A stretch of DNA of 64,000 bases from an uncultured Thiohalocapsa sp. (GTDB taxonomy: Bacteria; Pseudomonadota; Gammaproteobacteria; Chromatiales; Chromatiaceae): the NCBI RefSeq assembly GCF_913063425.1, contig NZ_CAJXYK010000022.1, positions 24,562-88,561 on the forward strand. Reading direction: 5' to 3'. Under the pieces are notes generated by a model. The model made no database searches. It saw nothing but the letters and a program-made list of their open reading frames with translations, and was not told the origin of the DNA. Position 1 is the stretch's first letter; every line of letters starts with the position of its first letter. The translations under genes were made by a program, and so were the position numbers. Shown piece by piece: positions 49,746-58,797 of this stretch.

Positions 49746-52382
49746 TCAGCGGCGCAGGCAACGCGCCATGGCCTCGCGCAGGGCCTGCTTGGTCATGGGC
49801 TTGGCGACAAAATCGTCCATGCCGGCTTCCAGGCAGGCGTGGCGATCGTGTGCCATGGCGTTGGCGGTGAGGGCGACCACCGGCAGGCGCACGCGCCCCT
49901 GCTCGGCTTCCAGCTTGCGCAGCCGGCGGGTGGCCTCGAAGCCGTCCATCACCGGCATCTGCACGTCCATGAAGACGATGTCGATGGCGTCGTCATGGGT
50001 GAGACGCTCCAGGGCCTCGGCACCGTTGACGGCGGTGACCACGGTGACGTCGAGCTTCTCCAGCATCGCACCGGCCACCGCCTGGTTGATGGGGTTGTCC
50101 TCCACCAGCAGCACCCGCGGGCGTTGCCGGCGCTGCGCCGCGGGCCGCGGGGCGGGCAGCGGGTCCGCCGTCGGCGGTTGCTGCGCCGCCGGAGGCATCG
50201 TTTCTGTGGCCACACGGAAGGGAATCTCGACGGAGAACTCCGAGCCCTCTCCCAGCGCGCTGGTGACGCCGATGTGCCCGCCCATGAGCTCGGCGAGCCG
50301 CCGGCAGATGGCGAGCCCCAGCCCGGTGCCACCGAAGCGGCGCGTGGTGCCGGCATCCGCCTGCATGAACGGCGTGAGCAGCCGCTGCTGCACGGCGGCG
50401 TCCATGCCGATGCCGCTGTCGCGCACATGCAGACCCAGCACGCAGCGCGCAGCGCCGTCGCGCCGCGCCGACACCCGCACCTGCACGCCGCCTTCTTCGG
50501 TGAACTTGAGGGCGTTGCCGATGAGGTTGTTCAGAATCTGCAGGAGCCGTCCGGCGTCGCCTTCCACCATGTCCGGCAGCATGTCCTCGAAGAAGAGCTC
50601 CAGCGACAACCCCTTGCCTGCGGCGCGCTCCCGGAACAGGGCCACGGCATCCTCGATGGTACGCCCGGGATCGAACGGCGCCGTCTCAAGCTCCATGCGA
50701 CCCGCCTCCACCTTGGACAGGTCCAGGATGTCATCGATGATCGCCAGGAGCGACTTGGCGGACTGGCTTGCCATGTCCACCCAGCGCTGCTGCCTGTCGT
50801 CGAGCCGGCTTTCCTCCAACAGCTGGAGCATGCCCAGCACGCCGTTCATGGGGGTACGGATCTCGTGGCTGGTGGTGGCGAGAAAGGCGCTCTTGGCCTT
50901 GTTGGCGGTCTCCGCCTGCTCGCGCGCGCGCCGCTGCTCGATCTCGGAGCGGCGCAGCGCCTCCTCGGTACGCTTCTGCTCGGTGAGGTCGTGGATACTC
51001 GCGAACAGCAGGAGGCGCTCGTCCAGACTGAAGCGCACCAGTGTCACCTCGGCCGGGAAGGTTCGCGCCCTGGCCCCCAGAAAGTGCCACTGAAAGCGCA
51101 CGAAGCCCTCGTTGAAGGCGGTGGCGATGTGATCCCGGGCGGTGGGCGCCGAGGGCCGGCCGTCCGGCTGCTCCGGCGGTGACAGCGCGAACAGATCCGC
51201 GGCGTCCGGCTGCTCGGCCTCCAGACCGAACCAGCGCTTGCTCACCGGATTCGAGTCGACGATGCGGCAACGCCCGTCCACCAGCAGGTAACCGTCGCTG
51301 GAGTGCTTGAAAATGGCGCGGAATTTCTCGGCGATGGACTTCTGATCGCTCACGTCCACGTGCGTGCCGATCATCCGGTAGGCCCGGCCCTCGGCATCGC
51401 GCAGCGCACGGCCGCGGGCGAGGATCCAGGCGAACTGCCCGTCCTTGCGGCGCAGGCGATGGATGTTCTCGTACTCCGGGTTGCGCCCCTGGAGATAGTC
51501 CGCGAGACGCTGCCGCGAGCGCTCCACATCGCCGGGATGCAGCCGTGACTCCCATTCCGCAAAGTCGTTGGGGATCTCATGCGGCGCATGGCCGAGCTGG
51601 GCCTTCCAGCGGTCGGAGAAATAGACCCGATCGCTGGCGATGTCCCAGTCCCACAGGCCGACGTTACTGCCGTCCAGGGCCAGGCTGAGCCGCTCCTCGC
51701 TGAGCCGCAGCTCGGCCACCTGCGCCTCGATGGTGGCCTGGTCCGCCCGGTTCTGCAGGAGCGCCCCCACCTGCTGGGCAAAGACGGTGAAGGACTCGGT
51801 GTGATCCGGCTCCAGGCCGGTGTAGAAGTCGGCGCCGTCGGCGGTGATGCCGCCGATGACCCAGGCGAAGCAGCGCCCGGCGGCCCCGCAGCAGGGGCAG
51901 GCGATGAGCTTGTGGCAGCCGAGCGCGGCGATCCGCGGCTCGTCCGTCGCAAGCCAGAGTACCGCGGCATTGCGAGCTCGCTGCTCGCCCTGAAGCGCGA
52001 AGCCCGCCTCCGCGAAGAGGGCGGCAAGCACGGCGCCAGGCAGCCGCGAGGGCTCGATCTCCACCGCAGCCGACGGCGCCGGCGCGAGCGCTCCCGTCTC
52101 GGCTGCGGGCCAGACCAGTGCGAACTCCAGCTCGAACAGGTCGACGATGGTCTCCGCGGTGGCTTCGGCGAAGGTGGACTCGTCCCTCAGCCCCAGGGCA
52201 TAGGTGTTGTAGTCGTGGATGCCGCCGAAGCGGGCGAGCTCCCGGTCGAGGCGGTCGCGGGTGTCGATGAGCTGCTGGTGCACCACCGACAGGCGGGCGA
52301 CGTGGCGCTGCAGCTCCGCATTGGCCGCCTTGAGACGCGCGATTTCCGCGTCCTGGTCCAGCTTGCCGGCTGCGATGGACAG
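49746..52382 (-). CDS. PAS-containing hybrid histidine kinase (NahK-like) with receiver domain
   Basis: An 878-residue sensor kinase. An N-terminal coiled-coil (KLDQDAEIARLKAANAELQRHVARL) and a Cys-rich sensor region (GCHKLIACPCCGAAGRC) are followed by two PAS domains (about 255-380 and 385-500), a histidine kinase core with H-box FLATTSHEIRTPMNGVLGML, N-box NNLIGNALKF and ATP lid FGGTGLGLAICRRL, and a receiver domain with VLLVEDNPINQ and phosphoacceptor VFMDVQMPVMDGFEA. No Hpt domain. It follows the FIST gene (82 bases). The start is unusual: CTG at 52382 has an ideal AGGAGG 8 bases upstream; a TTG at 52403 or a longer frame is possible. Confidence 0.88.
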   Translation of the reverse strand: MSIAAGKLDQDAEIARLKAANAELQRHVARLSVVHQQLIDTRDRLDRELARFGGIHDYNTYALGLRDESTFAEATAETIVDLFELEFALVWPAAETGALAPAPSAAVEIEPSRLPGAVLAALFAEAGFALQGEQRARNAAVLWLATDEPRIAALGCHKLIACPCCGAAGRCFAWVIGGITADGADFYTGLEPDHTESFTVFAQQVGALLQNRADQATIEAQVAELRLSEERLSLALDGSNVGLWDWDIASDRVYFSDRWKAQLGHAPHEIPNDFAEWESRLHPGDVERSRQRLADYLQGRNPEYENIHRLRRKDGQFAWILARGRALRDAEGRAYRMIGTHVDVSDQKSIAEKFRAIFKHSSDGYLLVDGRCRIVDSNPVSKRWFGLEAEQPDAADLFALSPPEQPDGRPSAPTARDHIATAFNEGFVRFQWHFLGARARTFPAEVTLVRFSLDERLLLFASIHDLTEQKRTEEALRRSEIEQRRAREQAETANKAKSAFLATTSHEIRTPMNGVLGMLQLLEESRLDDRQQRWVDMASQSAKSLLAIIDDILDLSKVEAGRMELETAPFDPGRTIEDAVALFRERAAGKGLSLELFFEDMLPDMVEGDAGRLLQILNNLIGNALKFTEEGGVQVRVSARRDGAARCVLGLHVRDSGIGMDAAVQQRLLTPFMQADAGTTRRFGGTGLGLAICRRLAELMGGHIGVTSALGEGSEFSVEIPFRVATETMPPAAQQPPTADPLPAPRPAAQRRQRPRVLLVEDNPINQAVAGAMLEKLDVTVVTAVNGAEALERLTHDDAIDIVFMDVQMPVMDGFEATRRLRKLEAEQGRVRLPVVALTANAMAHDRHACLEAGMDDFVAKPMTKQALREAMARCLRR

Positions 52383-52464
52383 GGTGCAATCCTCCTGCGC
52401 CAAAGTCCGAAGGACCCGCGGCGTTGCCTGCCGGCGGCGAATCCAGAGGCCCGGGATGCGCGCC

Positions 52465-53661
52465 TCAGGCGTCGCGGTAGATGGCGTACAGGGCAGTGGT
52501 GTAGTTGTGATAGGTGTTGCGGCCACCCAGCCGTGCAAACTCGCCGAAGCCGTACATGCCGAGCCAGGGCGGCACTTCGCCGTTTTTGGACAACGGATAC
52601 TGCATCCGGCCCACCAGCTCTTCCTTCATCACCCGGTTGAACAGGAAGCGCCCACGCGCCAGGCAGTCCGCGTGGAACACGGCCTGGAGCTCACGGTCGC
52701 CGGCGCGCTTCACCATCTGCGTCATCATGCGGTCCATGTCGTTGAAGATCCGCTCCTCGTCGCGAACGGTGAGCCACAGCTCCGTACCTGCCTCGATACC
52801 GGTGGCACAGTGCATGGTGCCGTGCGCATCGCGCTTGGTGACCACGCGCAGGATGTGATCGTTGCCGTATTCTTCGGCGAGGTCCGCCGGCAGGCGCTCC
52901 GCCAGGGCGCCGATGGGGATGGTGTCGCCGCAGGTGGCGGTGCTCGGCAGTTGCAGGCGCTCGGTGTAGACCTCCCAGGCCGGACGGTCGTTCAGCTCGA
53001 TGATACGGTTGCCCTCGGCCCGGGTGACCAGGAGCGGCTCGCCGACGGCGACGAAGCCGTGTGTGGCCTGGGTGATCACCGACAGGCCCGGGTCCGAGAA
53101 GCCGACGGCGAAGGCCGCGTGCTCGTAGACGGTGTCGTCCACCATCTGGAAGCTCGCCACCCCTTTCATGTTGTCGGCGGAGGTGGCACCGAAGATGGTC
53201 ACCTCCGGGCCGAGCACGGACTCGATGCCGCGGATACAGGCGTCGTCGTCGATGTCGATGCCCGACGCGAGGAAGTACACCATGTTGACGCCGGGGTCCG
53301 TGGCCTTGAGCGAGCGGGCCAGCGCCGCGGCCTGCGCTTCGGCGTTATGGCCGTAGATGCCGTCCACATGCGCCACGGCGATGTGCTCGGCACCCCGCAC
53401 CGCCATCAGGGCCACGTCCTTCATGGACTCGCTGACGCCCTCGCTGCCGACCACGCCGCAGCAGGAGCTGCCCACCACCCGTGCGCTCGGCGCCCGCTTG
53501 CGGGCTTCGTCGATGAGCTGCTGGTAGTCGTGCCCCATGGATGCGTGGATGACGATGAGGTCGCAGTCGTGATCGTCCTCGCCCAGCGCCGCGTCCAGGC
53601 ACTCGGCGATGGCCCGGCGCGAATTGACCATGCGGGTGCTGGCGGAGTGGAATTCTAGCAT
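52465..53661 (-). CDS. FIST domain sensor protein (NosP-like)
   Basis: A 398-residue protein with FIST_N and FIST_C domains (LIVIHASMGHDYQQLIDEAR, VVGSSCCGVVGSEG; C-terminal FNRVMKEELVGRMQYP and GRNTYHNYTTALYAI). Some FIST proteins, named NosP, bind heme and sense nitric oxide and are encoded next to a histidine kinase (NahK or similar) whose activity they control. The gene here precedes a PAS-containing hybrid kinase on the same strand, the same pairing. Whether heme is bound cannot be told from sequence alone. ATG 53661 has GGGGAC about 7 bases upstream; an upstream extension is non-homologous. Confidence 0.83.
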   Translation of the reverse strand: MLEFHSASTRMVNSRRAIAECLDAALGEDDHDCDLIVIHASMGHDYQQLIDEARKRAPSARVVGSSCCGVVGSEGVSESMKDVALMAVRGAEHIAVAHVDGIYGHNAEAQAAALARSLKATDPGVNMVYFLASGIDIDDDACIRGIESVLGPEVTIFGATSADNMKGVASFQMVDDTVYEHAAFAVGFSDPGLSVITQATHGFVAVGEPLLVTRAEGNRIIELNDRPAWEVYTERLQLPSTATCGDTIPIGALAERLPADLAEEYGNDHILRVVTKRDAHGTMHCATGIEAGTELWLTVRDEERIFNDMDRMMTQMVKRAGDRELQAVFHADCLARGRFLFNRVMKEELVGRMQYPLSKNGEVPPWLGMYGFGEFARLGGRNTYHNYTTALYAIYRDA

Positions 53662-53996
53662 GGTGCGGTCCCCGATGTCATTTTGGTCATTGGCTCGGAT
53701 TGTAACCGCCGAGCGCGCAGGCGGCATCGTCCGGCAGCGCGTTTCGCGACCGGGAGCGGAATTCCGCGTCCGCGCGGCGCGCTCCGGCTCGCAAGCTCTC
53801 GGGGAACCCTGCGTCCCTGTGCGCCCCTGGGCTGCCGAAAGGGCCTCTCACACGCCGGCGCCAGAGGCCGGCTCCGCGGCTGCGACGCTGTTCGGCGTGC
53901 CGGTCCGCTCTCCTCCTGGGCGAAGGCGACGCCACGCCCACCACAGCGGGGCTTCCCGCCCCCTGTGGCAGGCGCTGAGGCGCGTGGCACGCGGGA
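53662..53996. other. Spacer with no gene seen
   Basis: A 335-base stretch upstream of the FIST gene, whose promoter it should contain. ORFs on both strands are Arg/Pro/Ala-rich shadows without ribosome binding sites. No repeat of the dispersed families is clear here. Confidence 0.35.
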
Positions 53997-55454
53997 CTAG
54001 CCGTCGCGCTCCGCGTCGCCGTCGTCGAGTCCGCCGTCCCGGGTGGTGGTCGTGGTCCCGGCAGCCGCATTCCCGGTGGGCCCGGCGAGCTGCACCAGGC
54101 GCTCGGCATTCCCTGCGAGATGCAGGTGGACGTCCTGCTGCGGGTAGGGAATGCCGATGCCCTCGGCGTCGAAGCGGCGCTTGACCTCGCGTGTGATATC
54201 CCAGAACACCGCCCAGTAGTCGGCGGTTTTGGCCCAGGGGCGGACGATGAAGTTGACCGACGACTGGCCCAGCGCGCTCAGCTTGATGGTGGGCTCCGGC
54301 TCCTTCAGCACCTTGGGATGGCTGCCGACGATGTTTTCGAGGATGGCCTGGGCGCGGTCCATGTCGTCGTCGTAGCCGATGCCGAACTCCATGTCCACGC
54401 GCCGCTCGGTGACGCCGCTGGCGTTGGTGATGATGTCGCCCCAGATCTTGTTGTTCGGGACGATCATCGTCTTGTTATCGAAAGTCTTGATGGTCGTCGA
54501 CACGAGATTCAGCGACTGCACGGTGCCGGAGACGCCGCCCGCGTCCACAACATCGCCCGTGTCGAACGGCCGGAAGAACAGGATCATCATGCCGCTCGCG
54601 AAGTTGCTGAGCGAGTCCTGCAGCGCGAAGGCCAGAATGAAGCCGGCGGCGCCCAAGGCGGCGAGCAGCGGTCCAACGCTCACTTCCAGCGCGGCGAGCG
54701 CCATGATGATGCCGATTGCCATGACCACCCAGCGCGCGGCGCGCACCAGAAAGTCCTCGAGCAAACTGGACGTCCCGGGCACCCGCTGGAGTGCGCGATG
54801 GATCATGGAACGGAAGATCCCCGACACGAACCAGGCCACCACCAGGATGCCGAGGAACTTGAGGATGTTGATCAGCCAGCGCAGCCCGCCCTCCTCGGAC
54901 ATCAGCCAGCCCTGGATGGCGAGCATGGAGGCATTGGCGTCGGTGAGGTCCAGCTCGACACCGCTGACCGCCGACGCGTACAGCCGATAATCGCGGATCT
55001 GCGCCTGAGTGTCCGCATCGTCCGGACTCGTCTTCTTGTCCAGGGCTTCGACGACTGCGGTGAGGCCGTCGAGCCGCTGCGTGCGCTCCTCGCGCAGCTT
55101 GGTGACATTTTCCAGCAGGGCATTGCGCACGGAATCCACTGCGGCTTCCTGGCCGGTGGTGTCCGCGTTCTCCGCCGCTTCCGCATCGGCCTCCCCGTTC
55201 AGACGCTTGGCCTCGATCTGGGCCGCCGCGATCTCCTCCGACTTTTCCTGCACCAAGCCCTGCCAGGCACCCGCCTCCACCAGCAGCTGTGACTTCGGCA
55301 GCGGCTTCAGCAGCAGCTCGAGCTGCTCCACCGGGATCGCCGGATCATCGACAGTGACCGGCACCGGCGGGTCCTCCCCCTCCGCCGCCGACAGCGGCAC
55401 GGCGACGACAAGAAGCAAGAGACTGAAGACGGCGACATGCGTGATCCGGGACAT
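53997..55454 (-). CDS. Mechanosensitive channel, MscS family
   Basis: A 485-residue channel. After a signal peptide (VAVFSLLLLVVAVPLSA) a periplasmic, acidic, coiled-coil-rich part of about 170 residues precedes three to four transmembrane helices. The pore-lining helix and beta domain are recognisable: VGPLLAALGAAGFILAFALQDSLSNFASGMMILFFRPFDTGDVV and the C-terminal vestibule (VSTTIKTFDNKTMIVPNNKIWGDIITN). It opens under hypo-osmotic stress to release solutes, which fits a cell that accumulates compatible solutes. AGGAGAG lies 6 bases before ATG 55454. The periplasmic extension makes it larger than E. coli MscS (286). Confidence 0.9.
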   Translation of the reverse strand: MSRITHVAVFSLLLLVVAVPLSAAEGEDPPVPVTVDDPAIPVEQLELLLKPLPKSQLLVEAGAWQGLVQEKSEEIAAAQIEAKRLNGEADAEAAENADTTGQEAAVDSVRNALLENVTKLREERTQRLDGLTAVVEALDKKTSPDDADTQAQIRDYRLYASAVSGVELDLTDANASMLAIQGWLMSEEGGLRWLINILKFLGILVVAWFVSGIFRSMIHRALQRVPGTSSLLEDFLVRAARWVVMAIGIIMALAALEVSVGPLLAALGAAGFILAFALQDSLSNFASGMMILFFRPFDTGDVVDAGGVSGTVQSLNLVSTTIKTFDNKTMIVPNNKIWGDIITNASGVTERRVDMEFGIGYDDDMDRAQAILENIVGSHPKVLKEPEPTIKLSALGQSSVNFIVRPWAKTADYWAVFWDITREVKRRFDAEGIGIPYPQQDVHLHLAGNAERLVQLAGPTGNAAAGTTTTTRDGGLDDGDAERDG

Positions 55455-55750
55455 GGCTCTCTCCTGGGCACTGGCGCGGCACAGCGGGCCTGCGACGGGC
55501 GCGCGCGCTCGCCCTGTGCTCGCGGCGTGCGCGATGAATGGGGCCGGGACGCCCGGTAATTTGTCTACCCGCGTGTGCGTTCCCGACGCAGGCGCGCGCA
55601 TTGTCCACGACGGGATCGGCCTTTGCACCCCGATTCCGCCTTCCGCGTTGCGCAGATTGGATAGGCGGACTCACGCATTGAGCCCCCGGGTGGCGCAGAC
55701 TCCTTGTCACGACAGGCCGCAGCCTGACCGCGAGACCCGGAGACAAGCCC

Positions 55751-56131
55751 ATGCCCAGAGCATCCCATATCCCTGGCCAGTCGGAGCTGCACCTCGAGCC
55801 GATGGACGACGTGGGCGCATCCGCGCGGCGCTCGATCCGCATCCAGCGCAGCACCCTCGCCGGCTTCCGCCACCACGAGGCGCCGCAGCTCTGGCCGGCG
55901 CTCGCCCGCCGCGCGCCACTGACCCTGGAGCGGGAGGCGGACAATCCGCACGATGCCAACGCCGTTGCCCTGCGCTGGCGTGGGCGCAAGCTCGGCTACC
56001 TGCCACGCGGCGAGAACCTGGTGGCGGCACGCCTGCTGGACCGCCGGCGCCGGCTCAGCGCCCGCATCGAGCGCCTCGACCCCGAGGCCGAGCGCAATGC
56101 GCGCATCGGGATTGAAGTCATTCTCTGCTGA
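55751..56131 (+). CDS. HIRAN domain protein
   Basis: A 126-residue protein nearly all of which is a HIRAN domain, a beta-barrel module that binds single-stranded DNA ends and is found alone or with helicases. Conserved positions: FRHHEAPQLWPALARRAPLTLERE, ADNPHDANAVALRWRGRKLGYLPRGENLVAARLLD. GGAGA lies about 9 bases before ATG 55751. It is divergent from the mscS gene. Stand-alone HIRAN proteins are common in bacteria and mostly uncharacterised. Confidence 0.8.
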   Translation: MPRASHIPGQSELHLEPMDDVGASARRSIRIQRSTLAGFRHHEAPQLWPALARRAPLTLEREADNPHDANAVALRWRGRKLGYLPRGENLVAARLLDRRRRLSARIERLDPEAERNARIGIEVILC

Positions 56132-56178
56132 GCCGCCAGAACGGCAATGCCCTGCGGGCGGCAGCGCTGCTGTCGCCA

Positions 56179-57366
56179 TCAGGCAGCAGCATCGCCATCG
56201 TCGGCAGCCGCTCCCGGCTGCGCATCCGCCACCGTGGACGCGGTCCCCGGCGGCGCCACCTCGGCGAGCCAGGCCAGCAGCAGCTCATAGCCCAGCGCCA
56301 GCACCACGGCGCCGACGAACAGGCCGATGATGCCGGCGGCGATGAAGCCGCCGATGGCACCGATGAAGATCACCGGCATGGGCACGGACGCGCCGCGCCC
56401 GAGCAGGATCGGCTTCAGCACATTGTCGATGGAGCCGACAAACAGCGCCCACAGCGCGAAGAGCACGGCGGTGCTCAGGTCGGCCGTGTAGAAGAGATAG
56501 ATCATCACCGGCAGCAGCACCGGAAAGGCGCCGATCTGCACCACGGCGAAGAGCAGCGCCACCAGCGCCCAGAGCCCGGCCATGGGCACCCCCGCCGCGA
56601 GCATGCCGAGCCCCGCCAGCACCGCCTGGATCAGCGCCACGCCCAGGATGCCGCGGGAGACACTGCGCACGACGCCCTCTGCCAGGCGCACGAAGCTGAG
56701 CCCGCGGGCACCGGCCAGCCGCCAGCCGATGGCCAGCGCGGCCCGATGGCCGACGTCGCTTCTGGCCAGCAGCACGCCGGCGATGACAATGGCGAGCACG
56801 AAGTGCAGCAGCCCCATGCCCGCGCTGGTGGCCAGATGCAGCAGCCAGCTCCCCAGCGCCTTGAGCTGCGGCTCCAGCGCCCGCAGCACATCCTCCAGAT
56901 TGGTGGACGCATCCCGCCAGGCGGTCTCGATCTCCGCGCCGAACAGCGGCACGCCGCTCAGGTCCGGCGGCGGCGGAATCTTCAGGTCCCCGCTCTCGAA
57001 GCCCCGGGCCAGCCACTCGGCCCCCTGCGCCACGGTGCCGCTCAGCATGGCCACCGGCAGCAGCAGCACCAGGAGCGCAATGATCACGAACAGGGCGGAT
57101 GCGCTCACGCGCCGGCCGCCCACCAGCCCGAGCAGGCGCCGATAGCCCGGCCAGGCCGCCACCGCCAGAATGACGGCCCAGGCGATGGGCACCAGGAAGG
57201 GCTCCATGATGCGGTAGCAGAGCAGCAGCATCACCGCGATGAGGCCGATGCGGATGGCCGACTCCACCGCCGGATCGGGCTGGGACTGCGGCGGCGGCGG
57301 CCGGACATCGGGCGCGCCGGGCGACTTCGGGGCGCTGGGGGACTCGGGGGACTCGGCTGCGGGCAT
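56179..57366 (-). CDS. AI-2E family (PerM/YdiK-type) membrane transporter
   Basis: A 395-residue membrane protein with a Pro/Ser-rich cytoplasmic N-terminus (about 1-35) and seven to eight transmembrane helices. Family signatures: PFLVPIAWAVILAVAAWP in the first pair, a variable periplasmic loop, VIAGVLLARS, and the C-terminal block GIGAFPVLLPVMIYLFY-type (QIGAFPVLLPVMIYLF), FVGSIDNVLKPILLGRG and GGFIAAGIIGLFVGAVVLALGYEL. Members export or import small solutes, including Na+/H+ exchange in some; the substrate here is unknown. It converges with the HIRAN gene. Confidence 0.87.
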   Translation of the reverse strand: MPAAESPESPSAPKSPGAPDVRPPPPQSQPDPAVESAIRIGLIAVMLLLCYRIMEPFLVPIAWAVILAVAAWPGYRRLLGLVGGRRVSASALFVIIALLVLLLPVAMLSGTVAQGAEWLARGFESGDLKIPPPPDLSGVPLFGAEIETAWRDASTNLEDVLRALEPQLKALGSWLLHLATSAGMGLLHFVLAIVIAGVLLARSDVGHRAALAIGWRLAGARGLSFVRLAEGVVRSVSRGILGVALIQAVLAGLGMLAAGVPMAGLWALVALLFAVVQIGAFPVLLPVMIYLFYTADLSTAVLFALWALFVGSIDNVLKPILLGRGASVPMPVIFIGAIGGFIAAGIIGLFVGAVVLALGYELLLAWLAEVAPPGTASTVADAQPGAAADDGDAAA

Positions 57367-57436
57367 GTCGTGGCAGGCTCCCTGTCAGGGTGGTAGCAGG
57401 CACACTGCTGCGGACGCCGGGCCCGGGCAGCGGGTC

Positions 57437-57793
57437 TCAGTGCCGCGGCGGGCGCTCGTCGCGGGTGTCCTGCGCCGGCGCCGGGCGGGTCTCGCAGGGG
57501 CACTCGCCGGCGGCGGGCGGCACCGGATCGTAGCCCGAATCCCCCCAGGGATGACAGCGTGAGATCCGCCGCACCGCAAGCCAGCCGCCGCGGACGACGC
57601 CGTGCCGCGCCAGCGCCTCCAGCGCATAGTCCGAGCAGGTGGGCAGAAAGCGGCAGCGCGGGCCGATCATCGGCGAGATGACGTACTGGTAGACCTTGAT
57701 CAGGAGCACCAGCGGTGCCGTCGCGAGCCGTCGCGGGAGGCTCGGCCGCGGGGCAATGGGGTGCGCGGCACAGGTTTTGGGATTCCTTGGCAT
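57437..57793 (-). CDS. yidD: Membrane protein insertion efficiency factor YidD
   Basis: A 118-residue inner-membrane-associated protein that helps YidC-dependent insertion. The core [31 protein letters not shown] and the following [23 protein letters not shown] is the family signature with its conserved Cys residues. A Pro-rich C-terminal tail of about 25 residues and a 27-residue N-terminal extension are unusual. Usually the gene sits with rpmH-rnpA-yidC; here it is isolated next to the AI-2E gene. Confidence 0.92.
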   Translation of the reverse strand: MPRNPKTCAAHPIAPRPSLPRRLATAPLVLLIKVYQYVISPMIGPRCRFLPTCSDYALEALARHGVVRGGWLAVRRISRCHPWGDSGYDPVPPAAGECPCETRPAPAQDTRDERPPRH

Positions 57794-57999
57794 CGAGGCG
57801 GATCAGAGCAGTAATGGAGCCGGACCCGAGACAGCCCGGCACAGACCGCGAGCATCGCACAGGTGCACCGCACCGCGCGCCGCAGGCTCGGCCCGGCGGC
57901 GGTCTGCGGTGCGCACCAGGCCACGGAGCCAGGGGCAACCCTCGACAATTCCGTTGCGACGGCGGGCACGACCGAGCGTCAATATTTTTTACAGGTCCA

Positions 58000-58629
58000 A
58001 GCCCCCGGCAAACCGCCCCGAGGCGCCGGAGCTGTCACAACATCGTCATCCTTCTGTCATCGGGCCATCATCGCTCACTCGCCTCAACGGACCCGCAAGT
58101 CGGGCTCCGCCCTATTAAAGTCAAAGCCAATAATCCCTTCGACTTCAACGGCGACCTCGACATCGACCTCACCCTGTCGGCGGCTGCCGGCAAGGAAGGC
58201 TTGTTCGTCAGCGCCGACGGCGACCTGGCCGTTGACGGCACCATCGGCACTTCTTTCGACGCAATCGATCTGCTCGCCCCGGGTACGACCATCGACGCCT
58301 CCTTGACTTATGCAAGCGACGCCTATTTTGCGCTCGACGGCAGCATCGCCACCGGTGGGGAATGGGTCCCGGTGCCGACCACCGGCTACTTCGGCTTCTC
58401 CTTTCAGAGCGTCGCCGGCACCCACTACGGCTATGGCGAGCTCACCGTCTCCGAGCTGTCGTCGCCGACGCCCACCGCGACGCTGCACGCCTGGGCCTAT
58501 GAAGACGTCGCCGGCCAGAGCATCACGATCCCATCCGGCGACGTGCCGCTGCCGGGTACGGCGGCCCTGTTCGCCGCCGCCGGCACCTTCGTGCTGCTGA
58601 AGCGGCTGGTGGGCAAGCGCCGCAACTGA
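58000..58629 (+). pseudogene. PEP-CTERM-like surface protein lacking a start and signal peptide
   Basis: A plus-strand frame from about 58000 ends with IPSGDVPLPGTAALFAAAGTFVLLKRLVGKRRN, a PEP-CTERM-type sorting tail: VPLPGT, a hydrophobic helix, then a basic end. The body (FDFNGDLDIDLTLSAAAG, GTTIDASLTYASDAYFALDG, GYFGFSFQSVAGTHYGYGEL, ATLHAWAYEDVAG) matches a known type of small surface protein. No ATG, GTG or TTG with a signal peptide occurs before it in frame; the only upstream start, at 57715, lies within yidD antisense DNA. The N-terminus was probably lost by deletion or frameshift. Confidence 0.55.
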
Positions 58630-58797
58630 CGCCGAGCCGCCGCCGGGCGCGATGCTCGCGCGGACGGCGTTGGGCCAGCCCTGCACCAACGCCGTCCGTC
58701 GAATGCCGCGGCCACCGCTTTCGGCATTTGCCAGCGCCCTGCGACGCCGCGCAGCCTTGCCGCCGGCATCCCGCGGCAGCCGCGTCCTGTACCACCG

